Shown here one piece after another: positions 7,741-15,749 of a stretch of DNA of 34,069 bases. The translations under genes and the position numbers were made by a program. Positions within the stretch are counted from its first letter, which is position 1. Each line of letters begins with the position of its first letter. The stretch spans positions 1-34,069 of the forward strand of contig MEUA01000041.1 of the NCBI GenBank assembly GCA_001771505.1, written 5' to 3'. This DNA is from a candidate division WOR-1 bacterium RIFOXYB2_FULL_36_35 (GTDB lineage: Bacteria; Margulisbacteria; WOR-1; XYC2-FULL-46-14; XYC2-FULL-37-10). The notes beneath the pieces were generated by a model that saw nothing but the letters and a program-made list of their open reading frames with translations, was not told the DNA's origin and searched no databases.

Positions 7741-8798
7741 TTGAGGGCTTCTAGAAGCTTGTTATTTTGTTCCGGAGTTCCAATCGAAATTCTTATAGCT
7801 TTAGGGAATCCGAAAGAGGTCAAAGGCCTGATAATAACTTTTTCCGCCATAAGTTTTAGAAAGAGAGGGTCCGCGTCTTGTTGTACATCCACAAAAATAA
7901 AGTTGGACTCTGTTTTCTTATAATTTACACCCAAGGCATCTAATCCTGCATACAAAAATTTTTTACCCGCAATATTGTTTTGATAGGTCTTTTCTAAAAA
8001 AAACAGATCATTAAGCGCGGCGACCGCGCCAGCTTGTGCGAGTCTGCTCACGTTAAATGGCATCTTCACTTTCATCATTGGAGAGATTAATTCTTTTGCC
8101 CCGACCCCATAACCGACTCTAAGCCCTGCAAGCCCATAAAATTTTGAAAATGTTCTTAAAGCAATTAAATTAGGGCCCCCCTGTTTTATCTGTTCTATTG
8201 TATCAGGATAGTCCGTAGATTCTACAAATTCAGCATACGCTTCATCTATGACAAGCAAAATCTTCTCAGGAATTTTCTTTAAAAAACTCTCAAATTTATC
8301 TTTTGTAAAAATTGTTCCTGTCGGGTTGTTGGGGTTGGCGATAAAAATTATTTTTGTCTTGTTGGTGATTTTTGATGTGATATCATCAAGATCAATTTCG
8401 TTGCTTTTTAATTTTGATATGACTATTTTGCCGTCGAAAATTTTCGCAATAAGACTATAAACAGAGAAGGTCTTTTCCGGAATTATGACCTCTTCCTGCG
8501 GGGAGAGAAACGTTGCCCCGATAATTTGCATTATATCGTCAGAGCCATTTCCTATTATAAAAAAATCTTTATTCAGACCGTATTTTTTTGAAAGAGCATC
8601 TCGTAAGATAGTTGCTTTTTGATCTGGATATATTTGAAGGTTTTTTGTCTCTTTCTCGATAGCTTTTAATGCTTTAGGCGATGGGCCGAACGGGTTTTCA
8701 TTTGAGGCAAGCTTGATGACTCCTTGTGTATCGGGATTTTTCCCTGGCTTATATTCTTCTATTTCATCTACGATTTTACGAAGAATGCTATCCGACAT
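7728..8798 (-). CDS. hisC: histidinol-phosphate aminotransferase
   Basis: Class I/II PLP aminotransferase for the histidine pathway (imidazole acetol-phosphate to histidinol-phosphate). Motifs seen: 'LASNENPFGPSPKA' at the N-terminus, 'GNGSDDIM' (83-90), the 'NPNNPTGT' cofactor loop (155-162), 'IDEAYAEF', and the PLP lysine Lys219 in 'RTFSKFYGLAGLRVGYG'. The length (356 aa) is typical. No other his genes are in the window, so it stands alone here. Some HisC-like enzymes also act on aromatic amino acids. Confidence 0.93.
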   Translation of the reverse strand: MSDSILRKIVDEIEEYKPGKNPDTQGVIKLASNENPFGPSPKALKAIEKETKNLQIYPDQKATILRDALSKKYGLNKDFFIIGNGSDDIMQIIGATFLSPQEEVIIPEKTFSVYSLIAKIFDGKIVISKLKSNEIDLDDITSKITNKTKIIFIANPNNPTGTIFTKDKFESFLKKIPEKILLVIDEAYAEFVESTDYPDTIEQIKQGGPNLIALRTFSKFYGLAGLRVGYGVGAKELISPMMKVKMPFNVSRLAQAGAVAALNDLFFLEKTYQNNIAGKKFLYAGLDALGVNYKKTESNFIFVDVQQDADPLFLKLMAEKVIIRPLTSFGFPKAIRISIGTPEQNNKLLEALKNLI

Positions 8799-8836
8799 AA
8801 AAAGATTATAACATATAAATTAAGGGTGAATGTCTT

Positions 8837-9622
8837 TTAAAAAGGATTGACCCAGTTTATTCCGACAAGAATTTGTTTTGGGTCTTTTGCTTGTGTGGTT
8901 GCTTGCGCGTCTCCCGCAAGAATGTTAATGGCCCGTCCTTCTAATGTAAAAGTTGGGAGAATCCTAAATCTTACCCCAGCATTTACCTGAAAGACTTTTT
9001 CCCCTAAAAAAGTGTCTGCTAAAATAGAGAGAGAGCCCGTCGGAATATCAATCCCCGCCATTCCCATCGGCCTGAACTTCCCTTCTATGAAATCAGCCAT
9101 AAATCCAAAAGATAAAAAAGGCCCTTGCATTAAAGGTTTTGTCGCAACCATATAAACAGCCGTATCGTTTTTGCTTGCAAGATTTTCTACTCCAATAGCA
9201 AGAAGGAGGGGGTCTGTTCCATCTCCCAGCGAAGGGCTGTATTTTAGATTTATGTATACTCCATCTTTTAATTGCTGGGTTGTTTCATCTAATTGCCCGA
9301 TAAATCCCAGTTCCATGTTATAGAAAGCGCCAAGAGAGGATTTGTAAGAAAAAGTAGTTTTGCTTACTCCGGCACTGTCGGTTTTTGTCCCATAATCTGC
9401 GGCAATGTTCCAATTCTTATAAGGGATTACTGTTGCATCCGGAATTCTTGTCAGCCCTGACGCGCCGGATAAGGCGGGGGAGGGGAAATAAGCAAATGCG
9501 CCGTTACCAAAAAGCCAAATAAGCAAGGTTAAAACAAAAAGGCTAAAAGAAAAATGTTTATAACTTGAAACCTTGATCCCTTGAAACCTTGATCCCTTGA
9601 AACCTTGACCTTGTCTTGGCAT
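8837..9622 (-). CDS. YjbH-like outer-membrane beta-barrel/exported protein
   Basis: A 261-aa exported protein. The signal peptide core 'FSLFVLTLLIWLFGNGAFA' ends in AFA before YFPSP (about residue 45). The mature part resembles the N-terminal half of YjbH/DUF940-type lipoproteins and barrels ('SGASGLTRIPDATVIPYKNW', 'GFMADFIEGKF'), with alternating strands and a terminal Phe as in outer-membrane barrels. The ATG at 9622 has GAGGTGA just upstream, so the long hydrophilic n-region (about 27 aa) is probably translated. A 16-bp tandem repeat encodes part of it. It lies 4 bp after the glycosyltransferase gene, so they are co-transcribed. Confidence 0.7.
   Translation of the reverse strand: MPRQGQGFKGSRFQGIKVSSYKHFSFSLFVLTLLIWLFGNGAFAYFPSPALSGASGLTRIPDATVIPYKNWNIAADYGTKTDSAGVSKTTFSYKSSLGAFYNMELGFIGQLDETTQQLKDGVYINLKYSPSLGDGTDPLLLAIGVENLASKNDTAVYMVATKPLMQGPFLSFGFMADFIEGKFRPMGMAGIDIPTGSLSILADTFLGEKVFQVNAGVRFRILPTFTLEGRAINILAGDAQATTQAKDPKQILVGINWVNPF
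9564..9611. repeat. 16-bp tandem repeat, three units
   Basis: The unit CTTGAAACCTTGATCC is present twice exactly and a third time with a one-base loss (...CCTTGACC). It lies inside the 5' end of the minus-strand gene 8837-9622 and encodes the repetitive 'FKGSRFQGIKV' part of the leader. Slippage here would change the reading frame ahead of the signal peptide. Confidence 0.85.
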
Positions 9623-9626
9623 TGTG

Positions 9627-10739
9627 TCACCTCAAGAGGGAATTATAGAGGCTTTCAATCTGTTTTGCAATATGGGGGGCGGAAAATCTTTCTTGCGCGT
9701 CGCGCTTTGCCTCGCTTCCCATGGCCTTTCTTAACCCCTCATCATTTAAAAGCCTGTTTATATGTTCGTTAAAAGCTAAGATGTTGCGGGATGTCAAATA
9801 ACCGTCGATTCCTGACCTTACCGTATCTGCCAGCCCCCCGGCAAAAAGGGCTATCACCGGCAATCCCGCCCCTTTTGCTTCGGCAAGGACAAGCCCTTGA
9901 GTCTCTGTTGTCGAAGCAAAAACAAAAACATCTCCCGCATAATACAGCTTTGCAAGTTCTTCATGTGAAAATTCGCCGGCCCAGATTATATTTTTTCTCT
10001 TTTTGTTTTTTAACTCAGGGAGGAGCGGCCCATTTCCGATAACAACAAGATGAGAGTCTTCTCTGTTTAATTTTTCGAAAGCTTCAATTATAAATGAGAT
10101 ATTTTTTTCCTTTGAAATCCTTGAAACAGTTAAAAGAACTTTTGCTTCGTTTGGGATTTTTAATAAACTGCGTGCTTCCGCCTTTAGCGATTGAAATTCA
10201 TTCCCTTTAAAATTTATAAAAGCAACTCCGCTTGGCACAATTTCGCATCTTGCGGTTATCCCCCATTTTTTTAAAACTCTTTTTGACATCATTGAAGGGG
10301 CAATTATCAAATCCGCCCTTTTACAAAAGGATTGCAAGTAGGCAACTATTGACATTTTTGCAAATCTTTTGGGGAGAAAATTTGCATAGTGGAGGTATTT
10401 TGTAAAGAGGGTATGAAACGTGTAGACCAGTGGAAGATCATTTCTTCCTGCCAGAAATCTCGCAAGCAGTCCTGCTTGGAACGGAGAATGGGTATGTATT
10501 ATGTCAACTTGTGGAAAATTTTTTACAAAAGGGATTGCGAATCTGAATTTCGGGTAACCTGTGGGGAGAGAGGGGAATCGAAAGATATTGGGATCACGCT
10601 CTTTGTGGCCTGGATATGATGGAGCAAAGATATAAACAGTATGGCCAAGGGTTTTTAATTCCCTAACTAATGTGTCAATAGAACAAGAAACTCCTGAGAT
10701 ATAAGGCTTATATGAATCCGCAAATATTGCGATGCGCAT
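9627..10739 (-). CDS. GT4-family glycosyltransferase
   Basis: Retaining GT-B glycosyltransferase of family 4 (370 aa). The N-terminal motif 'YKPYISGVSCSIDTLVREL' and 'IIHTHSPFQAGLLAR' match the acceptor domain of the diacylglycerol glucosyltransferase / phosphatidylinositol mannosyltransferase-type group. The C-terminal donor site has the E-x7-E motif in 'TTETQGLVLAEAKG'. It probably adds a sugar to a membrane lipid or surface glycan on the cytoplasmic side. It is 4 bp ahead of the YjbH-like gene, which supports an envelope role. Donor and acceptor are not determinable from sequence. Confidence 0.9.
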   Translation of the reverse strand: MRIAIFADSYKPYISGVSCSIDTLVRELKTLGHTVYIFAPSYPGHKERDPNIFRFPSLPTGYPKFRFAIPFVKNFPQVDIIHTHSPFQAGLLARFLAGRNDLPLVYTFHTLFTKYLHYANFLPKRFAKMSIVAYLQSFCKRADLIIAPSMMSKRVLKKWGITARCEIVPSGVAFINFKGNEFQSLKAEARSLLKIPNEAKVLLTVSRISKEKNISFIIEAFEKLNREDSHLVVIGNGPLLPELKNKKRKNIIWAGEFSHEELAKLYYAGDVFVFASTTETQGLVLAEAKGAGLPVIALFAGGLADTVRSGIDGYLTSRNILAFNEHINRLLNDEGLRKAMGSEAKRDAQERFSAPHIAKQIESLYNSLLR

Positions 10740-10881
10740 ATGCGGATTATACTCAGAAATTTAAAAGATTTTCAAACGCTTAATTTTTTTTGTTTTTTGA
10801 TGTATTATAAAAATAATCTGAAATTTTTTAGAATCGATTCCGAAGAAGATAAAATTTAATTTTTTAGAAAGGGGAAACATT

Positions 10882-12180
10882 ATGCAAATTATACCTATAG
10901 AGAGAGGAACAATTAATAGTTCATTTATCAAGGAGATGAAAGAAAGAAATTTAACGGTGGCTTTTGCTCATTCGGGTGGGCCAGCTTCAGGAGGAAACAG
11001 AATTTTTTCTGTTGCTGCCAGGCAGTTTCTTAGGTGTGGAGTTCCTGTGATAGCATTTTTTAATGGATTTCAAAACCCCTTAAACGTTGAAATTGATCGA
11101 TTAAGTCAAAACATCCATTTTGTTAGTGCGGAAGAAGGGCTTATTAGGCGAGGGATGATTGAAAATGCCCTTCTTTTTAAATCTTCAAGAGCAAACCCCG
11201 GAAAATTGTCTGATGAATTGGAGATAAAATGTCCTGCTGATCTTGACGATCCCCAAAAAACAGCAGGACTTAATAAAGTTTTGGATGTTTTTGAATCTTT
11301 ACGAATTGGTGTCCTTAGTACGCTCGGAGGGGATGACACCTTAAAGACATCTAACTTTATAAACCTTTTGGCTATGTTGAGGAGGGCTGATCGCCTTTTT
11401 AGAGGGACTGTGCATGGCCCTAAGACCATTGATAACGATGTTCCTGGAATCCCCTGGACTTATGGATATTTTTCTGCGGTGGATGCTGCAGGCGTTGGAA
11501 TTGATGGTTTTTACAATGATGGGATTGCGACAGATGTTTATCATGTACTTAAAATGATGGGGAGAAATGCAGGATGGATTACCGCCGGAACTGTTATGAG
11601 CGGAAAAGTTGCTAAGGCATGTATTCCTGAAGAATTAGGGGCTGGGGAATTTGATCTTCATAGGTTTGTAGAAGAGGTCGTAGATGTTGTTATTAAAAGA
11701 GAAGATCGGGGGATTGGAGGTGGGGTTGTATGCCTTGCCGAAGGATTGATTGATAGGCTTCCTAAAGCAATGAAGCAGGACGCAAACAAAGATGAGCATG
11801 GGCATACTTTGTTTTTAACTTTGCATTTAGAAGAAGCGATTGCTAAATTCTGTGCAGAAAAATATCGTGCTAAGACAGGGCATAAAAAAGAATTTAAAGC
11901 ACATGAAATGGGCCACCAGTTAAGACAGGTTCCTCCTTGTGCTTTTGATCAGGCATTAACAGCTCAAATAGGGCTTGGGCTTTTCAGTCTTATTGCCAAC
12001 GGACAGTTTGGGAGGATGATTTCTGTTCATGATGCGCCTGATGGGACAAACAATATGGGCTTATACAGCATTGATTATAGAGACCTAGTCAATCCTGAGA
12101 CGTTAAAAGTTGTAACGCGTAACATCGATCCTAACAGCGATTATTTTCATTTATATAAGACCATGCAGGACATGATATAG
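10882..12180 (+). CDS. pfp: 6-phosphofructokinase, predicted PPi-dependent
   Basis: Phosphofructokinase of the PfkA superfamily (432 aa, longer than the about 320 aa of bacterial ATP-PFK). The phosphate-binding loop is GGDDT at 149-153, where ATP enzymes have GGDGS, and the catalytic motif is PKTIDND at 180-186. Both are diagnostic of pyrophosphate-using enzymes, which run glycolysis reversibly and save ATP. 'MGRNAGWITAG' (about 225) binds fructose-6-phosphate. The ATG follows AAAGGGG. It converges tail to tail with lpdA with only 9 bp between stops. PPi dependence is inferred from these residues. Confidence 0.9.
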   Translation: MQIIPIERGTINSSFIKEMKERNLTVAFAHSGGPASGGNRIFSVAARQFLRCGVPVIAFFNGFQNPLNVEIDRLSQNIHFVSAEEGLIRRGMIENALLFKSSRANPGKLSDELEIKCPADLDDPQKTAGLNKVLDVFESLRIGVLSTLGGDDTLKTSNFINLLAMLRRADRLFRGTVHGPKTIDNDVPGIPWTYGYFSAVDAAGVGIDGFYNDGIATDVYHVLKMMGRNAGWITAGTVMSGKVAKACIPEELGAGEFDLHRFVEEVVDVVIKREDRGIGGGVVCLAEGLIDRLPKAMKQDANKDEHGHTLFLTLHLEEAIAKFCAEKYRAKTGHKKEFKAHEMGHQLRQVPPCAFDQALTAQIGLGLFSLIANGQFGRMISVHDAPDGTNNMGLYSIDYRDLVNPETLKVVTRNIDPNSDYFHLYKTMQDMI

Positions 12181-12186
12181 GGCTTG

Positions 12187-12203
12187 ATTCTAGTTTATAG
12201 AAT
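12187..12203. terminator. small hairpin between convergent genes
   Basis: ATTCTA-GTTTA-TAGAAT lies across the stop of lpdA and just after the stop of the PFK gene. It is a short AT-rich stem without a clear T-run, so termination is only suggested by position. Confidence 0.3.
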
Positions 12204-13521
12204 GTAAACTCTTTTGTAGTGAGGCAAGTGTTGCTTCCTGCAATCCTTCGGGGAAACTGGGGTGTGCTTGAATTGTATTTGCAAGTTGATCCGCTGTTAG
12301 CCTGTTTTTAAGTGCGATTGCCGCAGCTCCGATTATCGTATTTGCTTCGGGCCCGATAATGTGAACGCCTAGAATTTTTTCATTTTCATCTGCGACCACT
12401 TTTATAAAGCCCTCAATATCACCCATTGCCTGTGCAATTCCAAGCGCCGCAAAAGGAAACTTCCCGACTTTTATATTGCTTGATTTTTCTTTTGCCTCTT
12501 TTTCAGTAAGTCCGACTCCTGCAATTTCAGGGTTTGTATATATGGTATAAGGGATGCAGTCATAGTTGAATGTTTTGTTCCCTCCCATTGCATTTTCAGC
12601 CGCAACCACCCCTTGTTCACTTGCGACATGTGCAAACATCTTTTTACTTACAAGGTCTCCAATTGCATAAATTCCAGGGATGCTTGTCTCCATCTTTTCA
12701 TTTACCCAAAGGCTCTTCCCTTCGGTTTTAAAATTGAGATTTTTTATAGGCTCAAGATTTGGGTTTCTCCCGACGCAGATTAAAGTTTTGCCACACGAAA
12801 GTTCTTTTGTAAACTTAATGCCTGTTTTAACGGTTATCTTTCTTCTTGCTAAAATTCTTTTTATCAAAGCGATCGCTTCATCGTCAATCCCGGGGAGTAT
12901 TTCAGGAAGGGCCTCATAAATTGTGACGTTTGTTCCGAGGGAGTTGAAGATGAAAGCAAAGTGAAGTCCTATAACTCCTCCCCCAACAATATCAAGCTTT
13001 TCAGGGACATGAGAGTTGGACAAAAGATCATTGCTTGACATGAAACATTCCCCGTTAAATTCTATGTTGGGCAGACATATGGGGGATGAGCCTGTTGCTA
13101 AAATAATTTTTGAGGCGGAAATCTGTTGTTCGTTAACTGTTACAATCTGTCGGGGGACAGAATCCTGTGCCCCAACAGAACCATTTCCATAAATAACATT
13201 GATTCCATTCTTCTTTAATAAAAATTCGACCCCTTGAACCAATTTTTCAATTATTTTGTTTTTTCTTTCTATTACTTTGCCGAAATCGATAGATATATTT
13301 TCTGCCGAAATGCCAAACTGATCCAGTTTTCTTGTTTTGTCGTAAAGGGATGTACAAGCAAGAAGAGCTTTTGTGGGGATGCAACCGTAATTCAAGCATG
13401 TCCCTCCGACCTTATCTTTTTCAATCAGGCAGACCTTTGCTCCAAGCTGTGAGGCTCTAATAGCTGCAATGTATCCGCCCGGCCCACCCCCCAAAATTGC
13501 TATATCATAGCTTTTTTCCAT
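12190..13521 (-). CDS. lpdA: dihydrolipoyl dehydrogenase (E3)
   Basis: Flavoprotein disulfide reductase (443 aa) that reoxidises dihydrolipoamide with NAD+. The FAD site GGGPGGY is at 11-17. The redox pair Cys42/Cys47 is in 'GGTCLNYGCIPTKALL'. The NAD-binding motif is 'VGGGVIGLHFAF' and a second FAD motif is 'IYAIGDL'. The catalytic His420-Glu425 pair is in 'AHPSFPEGLQEA'. No E1, E2 or glycine-cleavage gene is nearby, so its complex is unknown. A divergent intergenic region of 110 bp separates it from smpB. Confidence 0.93.
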   Translation of the reverse strand: MEKSYDIAILGGGPGGYIAAIRASQLGAKVCLIEKDKVGGTCLNYGCIPTKALLACTSLYDKTRKLDQFGISAENISIDFGKVIERKNKIIEKLVQGVEFLLKKNGINVIYGNGSVGAQDSVPRQIVTVNEQQISASKIILATGSSPICLPNIEFNGECFMSSNDLLSNSHVPEKLDIVGGGVIGLHFAFIFNSLGTNVTIYEALPEILPGIDDEAIALIKRILARRKITVKTGIKFTKELSCGKTLICVGRNPNLEPIKNLNFKTEGKSLWVNEKMETSIPGIYAIGDLVSKKMFAHVASEQGVVAAENAMGGNKTFNYDCIPYTIYTNPEIAGVGLTEKEAKEKSSNIKVGKFPFAALGIAQAMGDIEGFIKVVADENEKILGVHIIGPEANTIIGAAAIALKNRLTADQLANTIQAHPSFPEGLQEATLASLQKSLHSIN

Positions 13522-13631
13522 TTGATTTTTTTCCCCTTATTTCGAACAATTTCCTATTTAAGGGATAATTAAGCGAATATACTTTTTATTATAGCATGTC
13601 GGAATAGCTTGTTATATAATGAGGACTTAAA

Positions 13632-14087
13632 ATGGTGAAATTTTATAAGATTATAGCTGAAAATCGCATGGCTCGACATGAATATCATATTCTTGATACT
13701 CTAACTGCGGGAATTATTTTAAAGGGGGCGGAAGTTAAATCTTTGCGGCTTGGAAGAGTTAATTTAAAAGATAGTTTTGCGAGGGTTGAATCGGGAGAAA
13801 TTTGGCTCTATAATACGCACATTAGTCCTTACGAAAGAGCCAGTGAAAAGATAGACCCTTATAGAAACAGAAAGCTGTTATTATCCAAACAAGAATTAAA
13901 AAAGGCAATAGGGAAAGTTTCGGAAAAAGGGCTGACTCTTATTCCTTTAAAAATGTATTTTTCGGGTGATTGGGCAAAGGTTGAAATAGCCTTGGCGAAA
14001 GCTAAAAAGAAGTATGAGAAGAGGGAGAAATTGGTTAAGAAAAGCGCAGATAAAGAGATAGAAAGAGCGCTGAAGGGGAACCGATGA
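13632..14087 (+). CDS. smpB: SsrA-binding protein SmpB
   Basis: Partner protein of tmRNA in ribosome rescue. It has the typical length (151 aa) and signature segments: 'NRMARHEYHILDTLTAGI', 'LKGAEVKSLRLGRVNLKDSF' and 'WLYNTHISPYERA'. The basic C-terminal tail, 'AKKKYEKREKLVKKSADKEI', enters the empty mRNA channel. The ATG follows GAGGA. The tmRNA gene lies about 840 bp downstream on the same strand, so both rescue partners are linked. The gene overlaps the next small gene by 4 bp (ATGA). Confidence 0.96.
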   Translation: MVKFYKIIAENRMARHEYHILDTLTAGIILKGAEVKSLRLGRVNLKDSFARVESGEIWLYNTHISPYERASEKIDPYRNRKLLLSKQELKKAIGKVSEKGLTLIPLKMYFSGDWAKVEIALAKAKKKYEKREKLVKKSADKEIERALKGNR

Positions 14088-14332
14088 TAAAAATAAATTC
14101 AAGAAGTCCGGGGAGCGGGAAAACTTATAAAGTTAAAGATCTTGTCGATGAAACACAAGAGCTTATCAAACAAGAGATAGAGCGGTTGGCTTTTGATCAA
14201 ACATCCAATAAGAAGAATTTAACAAAGGAACAACTTGAAAAATTGAGGCTTTTAGCCCAGGGGCTTTCATATGAGGTGATAGCGGGGCGAGGCAAGTTTA
14301 AGGAATTTGAAAACGATAAGAATATTACATAG
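14084..14332 (+). CDS. hypothetical protein, 82 aa
   Basis: No family recognised. It begins with a Gly-rich, P-loop-looking stretch 'RSPGSGKTYK', but the protein is far too short for an ATPase and no Walker B is present. The rest is charged helix ('DLVDETQELIKQEIERLAF', 'NLTKEQLEKLRLLAQGLSYE'). The ATGA overlap with smpB implies translational coupling. The helical, polar make-up would suit a small regulatory or structural protein. Confidence 0.7.
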   Translation: MIKINSRSPGSGKTYKVKDLVDETQELIKQEIERLAFDQTSNKKNLTKEQLEKLRLLAQGLSYEVIAGRGKFKEFENDKNIT

Positions 14333-14352
14333 AAAAAGAGGGGGAGTTTTTT

Positions 14353-14832
14353 ATGGTTAGAATCCCAGGAGATGGAGCAGGGAAGCCTCCTATTCCGCCG
14401 CCCGTTACACATGGAGATAGCGTTAAGACTCAGGAGACAAAGCCCGAGAACATGAAGAGTACTCCGACTCCTAAAGAAGGGTTTGCCCGTGGGCCCGAGT
14501 ATGATGCGCAGGCCATTGCAACAAGAATGGCGGCTTTGACCCTTGAGGCAAAAGAGAAGGATTTAAAGAATTTAGATTTTAAGAAGATAGTAGAAAGTGC
14601 GATAAAAGAGACGGGGCTTAAGGATCCGCAATCTGCCATGGAAGAAGCAAATCGCAAGCTGCAAAAAGAGATTGATGCTGTGCTTAAAGCGATTAAAGAG
14701 AACGAAGAGCTTATGGAAGAAGCGGATGCGTGGGAAGAGTTTGGAAAGATGCTTGAGCAGGAACTTTCGGAAGAACAAGTAGGCGAATTTTTAGGCGCCA
14801 TCAAAGAATCTATTCAAGAGTATAAGGGATAG
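14353..14832 (+). CDS. hypothetical helical protein, 159 aa
   Basis: Unrecognised. A disordered, Pro-rich N-terminus ('GDGAGKPPIPPPVTHGD', about 1-45) leads into a long charged helical region (about 50-159) with heptad-like patterns ('NRKLQKEIDAVLKAIKENEE', 'FGKMLEQELSEEQVGEFL'), probably coiled coil. The ATG has GGGGGAG upstream. It is the third gene of the smpB unit and directly precedes the tmRNA. It has no signal peptide or membrane segment. Confidence 0.7.
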   Translation: MVRIPGDGAGKPPIPPPVTHGDSVKTQETKPENMKSTPTPKEGFARGPEYDAQAIATRMAALTLEAKEKDLKNLDFKKIVESAIKETGLKDPQSAMEEANRKLQKEIDAVLKAIKENEELMEEADAWEEFGKMLEQELSEEQVGEFLGAIKESIQEYKG

Positions 14833-14838
14833 TAATTT

Positions 14839-14920
14839 GTAGTTGGCAATTGTAATTGGTATTTGGTGGGGGTGTGGGGGGGCAGGGTGGACAAACTACT
14901 AATTACAAACTACTAACTAC
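14839..14920. repeat. imperfect inverted repeat with G-rich loop upstream of tmRNA
   Basis: Two arms of about 27-28 nt (14839-14865 and 14893-14920) are imperfectly complementary. Between them is a 26-nt G-run region (14865-14890) with at least four tracts of three or more G, a G-quadruplex pattern on the plus strand. It ends 7 bases before the predicted 5' end of tmRNA. No clear sigma-70 promoter is visible in this gap. Confidence 0.65.
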
Positions 14921-14927
14921 ACAACCC

Positions 14928-15353
14928 GGGGGAGTAAAGGTTTTGACGGTGAGGATTGGGGTATAGGTTGCGAGCCGAGGATGTCATCTGCCCTCGTAAA
15001 ATATGGTGGCAAATTTATAAACGCAGGTAACACTGTAGAAGAATTCTTTGATAAGGTGAAGATGGTTGCTGGAGAATATGCTTCCAGACTTCCAGTAGCT
15101 TCAGGGATTCTTGCTCCAAGCTTAAGCTAAAGAGCACACTAGCCGTTTTTGCCGATAGGGGCGGGGCCTAGTGTTATATTATCGGATACTCAATTAATCT
15201 TTTCTGACGGTTAGTTGGGGAAACTAAAGATCGGGATTACTTTGAGAAGTCTTCGCTTTGAGACAACCTCAAAGGACAATTAAATAGAAGCTACGCTCGT
15301 AGTAACTTATACAGCTTCCTTTTCGGACGGGGGTTCGATTCCCCTCTCCTCCA
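14928..15353 (+). ncRNA. ssrA: transfer-messenger RNA (tmRNA)
   Basis: The 5' end GGGGGAG (14928-14934) pairs with CTCCTCC (15346-15352) to form the acceptor stem with the alanine-identity G3-U70 wobble; discriminator A is 15353 and CCA is not encoded. The T arm is GGGGG-TTCGATT-CCCCT. Pseudoknot 1 pairs CGAGG (14976-14980) with CCTCG (14992-14996) and GTCATC (14983-14988) with GGTGGC (15005-15010). The resume codon GCA is 12 nt later (15023-15025). The frame is open for 35 codons to TAA at 15128-15130, in the loop of helix 5 (TGCTC 15112-15116 with GAGCA 15132-15136). Pseudoknot 2 pairs ACACTAG with CTAGTGT (15136-15142, 15168-15174). Confidence 0.95.
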
Positions 15354-15400
15354 TTTAAGTCTAGTCGTTAGCGTAAGGCATATAAAACATACAATTCTTT

Positions 15401-15451
15401 ATGTTTGATTTTGAGAAATTAACAGTTTACCAAAAAGCCAGAGAAAGGTAA
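15401..15451 (+). pseudogene. remnant of a four-helix-bundle (23S-IVS type) protein
   Basis: The ATG opens 'MFDFEKLTVYQKARER' then stops. This matches the usual N-terminus of the small four-helix-bundle proteins related to those encoded in 23S rRNA intervening sequences ('F.dL.vyqkA'). Nothing downstream in any frame continues the family, so it is a truncated fragment sitting 48 bp after the tmRNA. Confidence 0.5.
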
Positions 15452-15452
15452 G

Positions 15453-15647
15453 TTGCCACAAGAGATAAAACATAAAATGTCTTTTGATGAATTACAAAAA
15501 AGACTTGGGAAGCCTAATGTGTTAAGCAGTCAGCTTGCTCCTCGATGGCTAAAAGATGGAAAAGAATCTTTCTGCCGATGGCATATTCCTGTTAATAATT
15601 ATATTGAGTGGAGCCTTACATGGTGGCGACAATATGATGGTTTGTGA
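15453..15647 (+). CDS. short hypothetical protein or fragment, 56-64 aa
   Basis: Open frame from a TTG at 15453 or an ATG at 15477 ('MSFDELQKRLGKPNVLSSQL' onward). It is Trp-rich near the end ('WSLTWWRQYDGL'). No family recognised. 'DELQKRLGKP' looks like the start of a domain and the product could be a degraded piece, since it lies among remnants between tmRNA and the YibE/F gene. Confidence 0.4.
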   Translation: MPQEIKHKMSFDELQKRLGKPNVLSSQLAPRWLKDGKESFCRWHIPVNNYIEWSLTWWRQYDGL

Positions 15648-15749
15648 GATGGTGCTTTGGAAATAAAAACTATTTAAAGGTTTTGCCATTTCAATCCGAA
15701 TTTTAATATATATGAATGAAAAGGGATATTTACTTCAAACGCGCATTCC

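Noticed and set aside
10832-10841. GAATCGATTC palindrome before the PFK gene, similar to the GGAATC palindromes at 27410-27462
   Set aside because: Ten bases around a common restriction-like palindrome, single copy, no matching spacing; chance is likely.
13592-13620. Possible promoter (TATAAT at 13615-13620) before smpB
   Set aside because: No acceptable -35 box, and a start site so close would leave the GAGGA ribosome site nearly at the 5' end.
14430-14804. Minus-strand frame of 124 codons, very rich in Ser, opposite the 159-aa helical protein
   Set aside because: Antisense of Glu/Lys/Ala-rich helix codons gives Ser/Phe/Leu strings; no start signal or family.
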